This document shows, one piece after another, positions 62,534 through 64,000 of a stretch of DNA of 64,000 nucleotides. Source of the DNA: Natrarchaeobius chitinivorans (GTDB lineage: Archaea; Halobacteriota; Halobacteria; Halobacteriales; Natrialbaceae). Numbering within the stretch: the stretch's first letter is position 1; each line of letters starts with the position of its first letter. The position numbers and the translations under genes were made by a program. The notes under the pieces were generated by a model. That model was not told the DNA's origin and searched no databases. It saw nothing but the letters and a program-made list of their open reading frames with translations. Where the stretch lies: NCBI RefSeq assembly GCF_003841505.1, contig NZ_REGA01000012.1:80970-144969 (forward strand), read 5' to 3'.

Positions 62534-63055
62534 CTACGGACGTCTTCTCTGACCTTCGATGTATCCTCGCTCTCGGAGAAACGTGAATCGGTCGTGATGA
62601 TTGCCGATAATGCCGTATGTACCGTGCGTTTTTCCGATGTCGTAGTACTGCCGAAGGGTGTCCTCATCCGTAACGACGACGCCATAGTAATGGTCGAACG
62701 GGGTCGTCACGTCCACGAGCTTTTCCCCGTCAAGCATGCACCACGCGTGCTCGAAGTCGACATCAAACTCGGAAGCAACGGCAAACCCTTCGACGTATTT
62801 GAACCGGTCGTCGTACTGCCACATCTCGAGCGAGTTGGCGAAGCAAGCTTTCTTCACCGGTTCAGTCGTGTGAATGGCGTCGGCGACAAGTGCTCGATCG
62901 GCGGGTGTTAGAGCCTTTGATACAGCGACGGAGCGACCGGCGATCGTGACGTGTTCGATGTTGCTTCTGTTCACGGGTTCACCGTGGTCTGCGACGTATG
63001 CGTGGATGGGCGACTGCTCTCGTGATCCTAGCGCGAACTCGGTTGCGGGATTCAC
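62534..63055 (-). CDS. Papain-like fold protein with Cys-His-Asp triad
   Basis: 173 residues. KKACFANSLEMWQYDDRFKY, then YVEGFAVASEFDVDFEHAWC and EKLVDVTTPFDHYYG fit the common order C71 (with N74), H103-A-W105 and D115, a catalytic triad layout seen in phage- and bacterial-type papain-like (NlpC/transglutaminase-related) proteins. Probably an amidase or peptidase, or a modified non-catalytic version. Isolated in the window. Confidence 0.72.
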   Translation of the reverse strand: MNPATEFALGSREQSPIHAYVADHGEPVNRSNIEHVTIAGRSVAVSKALTPADRALVADAIHTTEPVKKACFANSLEMWQYDDRFKYVEGFAVASEFDVDFEHAWCMLDGEKLVDVTTPFDHYYGVVVTDEDTLRQYYDIGKTHGTYGIIGNHHDRFTFLRERGYIEGQRRRP

Positions 63056-63382
63056 GTTCCACGTACGCGTAGAGGTGGTCGCCGGTTTGAGCCCGTTGTC
63101 TCAGGGGGTCACGAAATCCATCAATCGAGTTGCGTTCGAACGAGCGTTCGCGAACCGGGTTCAGAACGTAGTCGAACCTTCTCGCGGGAGTTCCCTCATC
63201 AAGGGGTGGCGCTCACAGAACTTCACTGAAGTTGCGCGTTAGTCCACCCGGAAGAAGAGGTAAGAGAGGAACATTGAGCCTGAGATGCACAACGTTGCTG
63301 TTGACCCAGATTACGGCAGAACCTAACTCCGATTCTATGTATCAGTGTGACTATTTTACCGGTACGTCCTCATGGTTTCCAT
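63056..63382. other. Intergenic region
   Basis: About 330 bases with no supported gene; the frames here are low-scoring. It holds the promoters of the diverging papain-like and nuclease-like genes. Confidence 0.4.
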
Positions 63383-63787
63383 ATGGCTCGTATCCAGCAG
63401 GCCCTTGATCTCGCGGTGGAGACCACCGCGGAAGCCTTCCTGCGAAATCCAGCAAACTATAGCGATGAGCGTTCTCTCGCAGAGGACGTCCGATCACGAG
63501 TGTGTTCAGTACTACCGCCGGCTGAAGTAGAATCCGTTGCGGTTGGGGAATCCTCGGGCGCGAGGGGCCCAGTTCCCGATCACGAGGAGTACACTGCACG
63601 GTATCGGGAAACGACTCAGATAGATCGGGCCCAATGTGAGGTCGGGGGTTCCGAATTTCCATTCGGAGCGAGCAAACGCCTCGACTTAGGGGTGTTTTCC
63701 GACGGTATATCGATGAGCGTCATCGGCGGAACGCAAGAATTCGAGCCCTCGGATCTCGCTTCCGGTCTTGAGTTTATTCGTCTTTAG
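63383..63787 (+). CDS. Hypothetical nuclease-like protein, apparently truncated
   Basis: 134 residues from ATG 63383. ALDLAVETTAEAFLRNPANY, then QIDRAQCEVGGSEFPFGASK and RLDLGVFSDGISMSVIGGTQ read like the front part of a PD-(D/E)XK-type protein, and the frame stops after LEFIRL, where longer relatives would be expected to continue. No catalytic lysine motif is left after the stop, so it is likely truncated. Supporting neighbours are limited. Confidence 0.55.
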   Translation: MARIQQALDLAVETTAEAFLRNPANYSDERSLAEDVRSRVCSVLPPAEVESVAVGESSGARGPVPDHEEYTARYRETTQIDRAQCEVGGSEFPFGASKRLDLGVFSDGISMSVIGGTQEFEPSDLASGLEFIRL

Positions 63788-64000
63788 CTAAGACTCACAC
63801 CTCGGTTGCGTAGCGGTAGCGAGCGTCTCTTGTAACACTGGCCGTTGCTGGTGAATCTTCTGTGCGTCGTCGATCAGTCGGTCGAGCAGCGGTGGCGGCG
63901 AGTAGCCGAGATATTCGCCAAGTTCGTGGAGGATGAGCTGGGCGTGCGACCGGAAGGTCGCCGCCCAGCGTTCCGGCGGAAACACGATCTCATCGTCCGC
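63788..64000 (-). CDS. C-terminal part of an unidentified protein, runs off the window
   Basis: The minus-strand frame is open from the window end at 64000 to the stop at 63788 and reads about 70 residues, including PPERWAATFRSHAQLILHEL and YSPPPLLDRLIDDAQKIHQQ. A GTG at 63985 is present but need not be the start. No family recognised; the helical, Arg/His-rich composition does not exclude a transposase tail. Confidence 0.45.
   Translation of the reverse strand, partial: ADDEIVFPPERWAATFRSHAQLILHELGEYLGYSPPPLLDRLIDDAQKIHQQRPVLQETLATATQPRCES

Overview
The window is a 64-kb chromosomal segment of a haloarchaeon (class Halobacteria, probably in or near the Natrialbales, judged only from protein style). 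Supporting signs are acidic proteins, high GC with S/W-alternating codon use, a CDC48-type AAA ATPase, pyrBI and pyrF, haloarchaeal gamma-glutamylcysteine synthetase, PRC-barrel, HalOD1 and bacterio-opsin-activator-type HTH proteins, Tat-type lipoprotein signals and archaeal tRNAs, one with an apparent intron.

Layout. 1-4.2 kb: end of a surface-glycan locus (sulfatase-like fragment, GT4 glycosyltransferase, ParB-like protein, ABC exporter); the first three genes are clearly AT-richer than the exporter. 4.5-8.6 kb: small wHTH regulator, hypothetical genes including a HEPN-like protein, and a DUF4330-like/membrane/VanZ operon. 9-12.8 kb: three secreted Gln/Asn-rich repeat proteins with curlin-like spacing, one large and two small paralogues, the strongest candidate for an undescribed surface-fibre system. 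13.4-17.8 kb: CDC48 ATPase, small membrane protein, EamA transporter, DUF7344-type regulator. 18.0-24.3 kb: complete dipeptide/oligopeptide ABC operon. 24.7-44.3 kb: core-type genes (CBS-HPF-like fusion, CAP-domain protein, AEC transporter, tRNA-Val, pyrF, GTPBP1-like GTPase, gshA, RecA/KaiC-like ATPase, pyrB, pyrI, PRC-barrel protein, HTH-10 regulator, tungstate/molybdate-type ABC pair, metallo-hydrolase).

45.4-64 kb is an accessory island. It opens with stacked hairpins and tRNA-end-like sequence, then a tyrosine recombinase, small zinc-ribbon and micro-proteins, a SWIM zinc-finger protein, an intron-containing tRNA-like gene, an XPB helicase-Bax1 nuclease pair, PEBP, DUF7344 and HalOD1 proteins, a 93-bp tandem duplication, an NmrA-like protein, a flavin oxidase, two PD-(D/E)XK-like proteins side by side, a DUF7342-like regulator, a papain-like protein and a truncated-looking gene. 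The right end of the island is not in the window.

Crossing the core region is a family of about 80-bp MITE-like elements with inverted termini TACGGWTTACTGT. Four good copies are flanked by the same trinucleotide (TGA or TCA) on both sides, which reads as a 3-bp target duplication. Several copies supply or overlap the stop codon of the adjacent gene (pyrI, a zinc-finger gene, an AEC transporter, a RecA/KaiC-like gene), so insertion seems to have occurred at TGA stop codons without breaking the gene.
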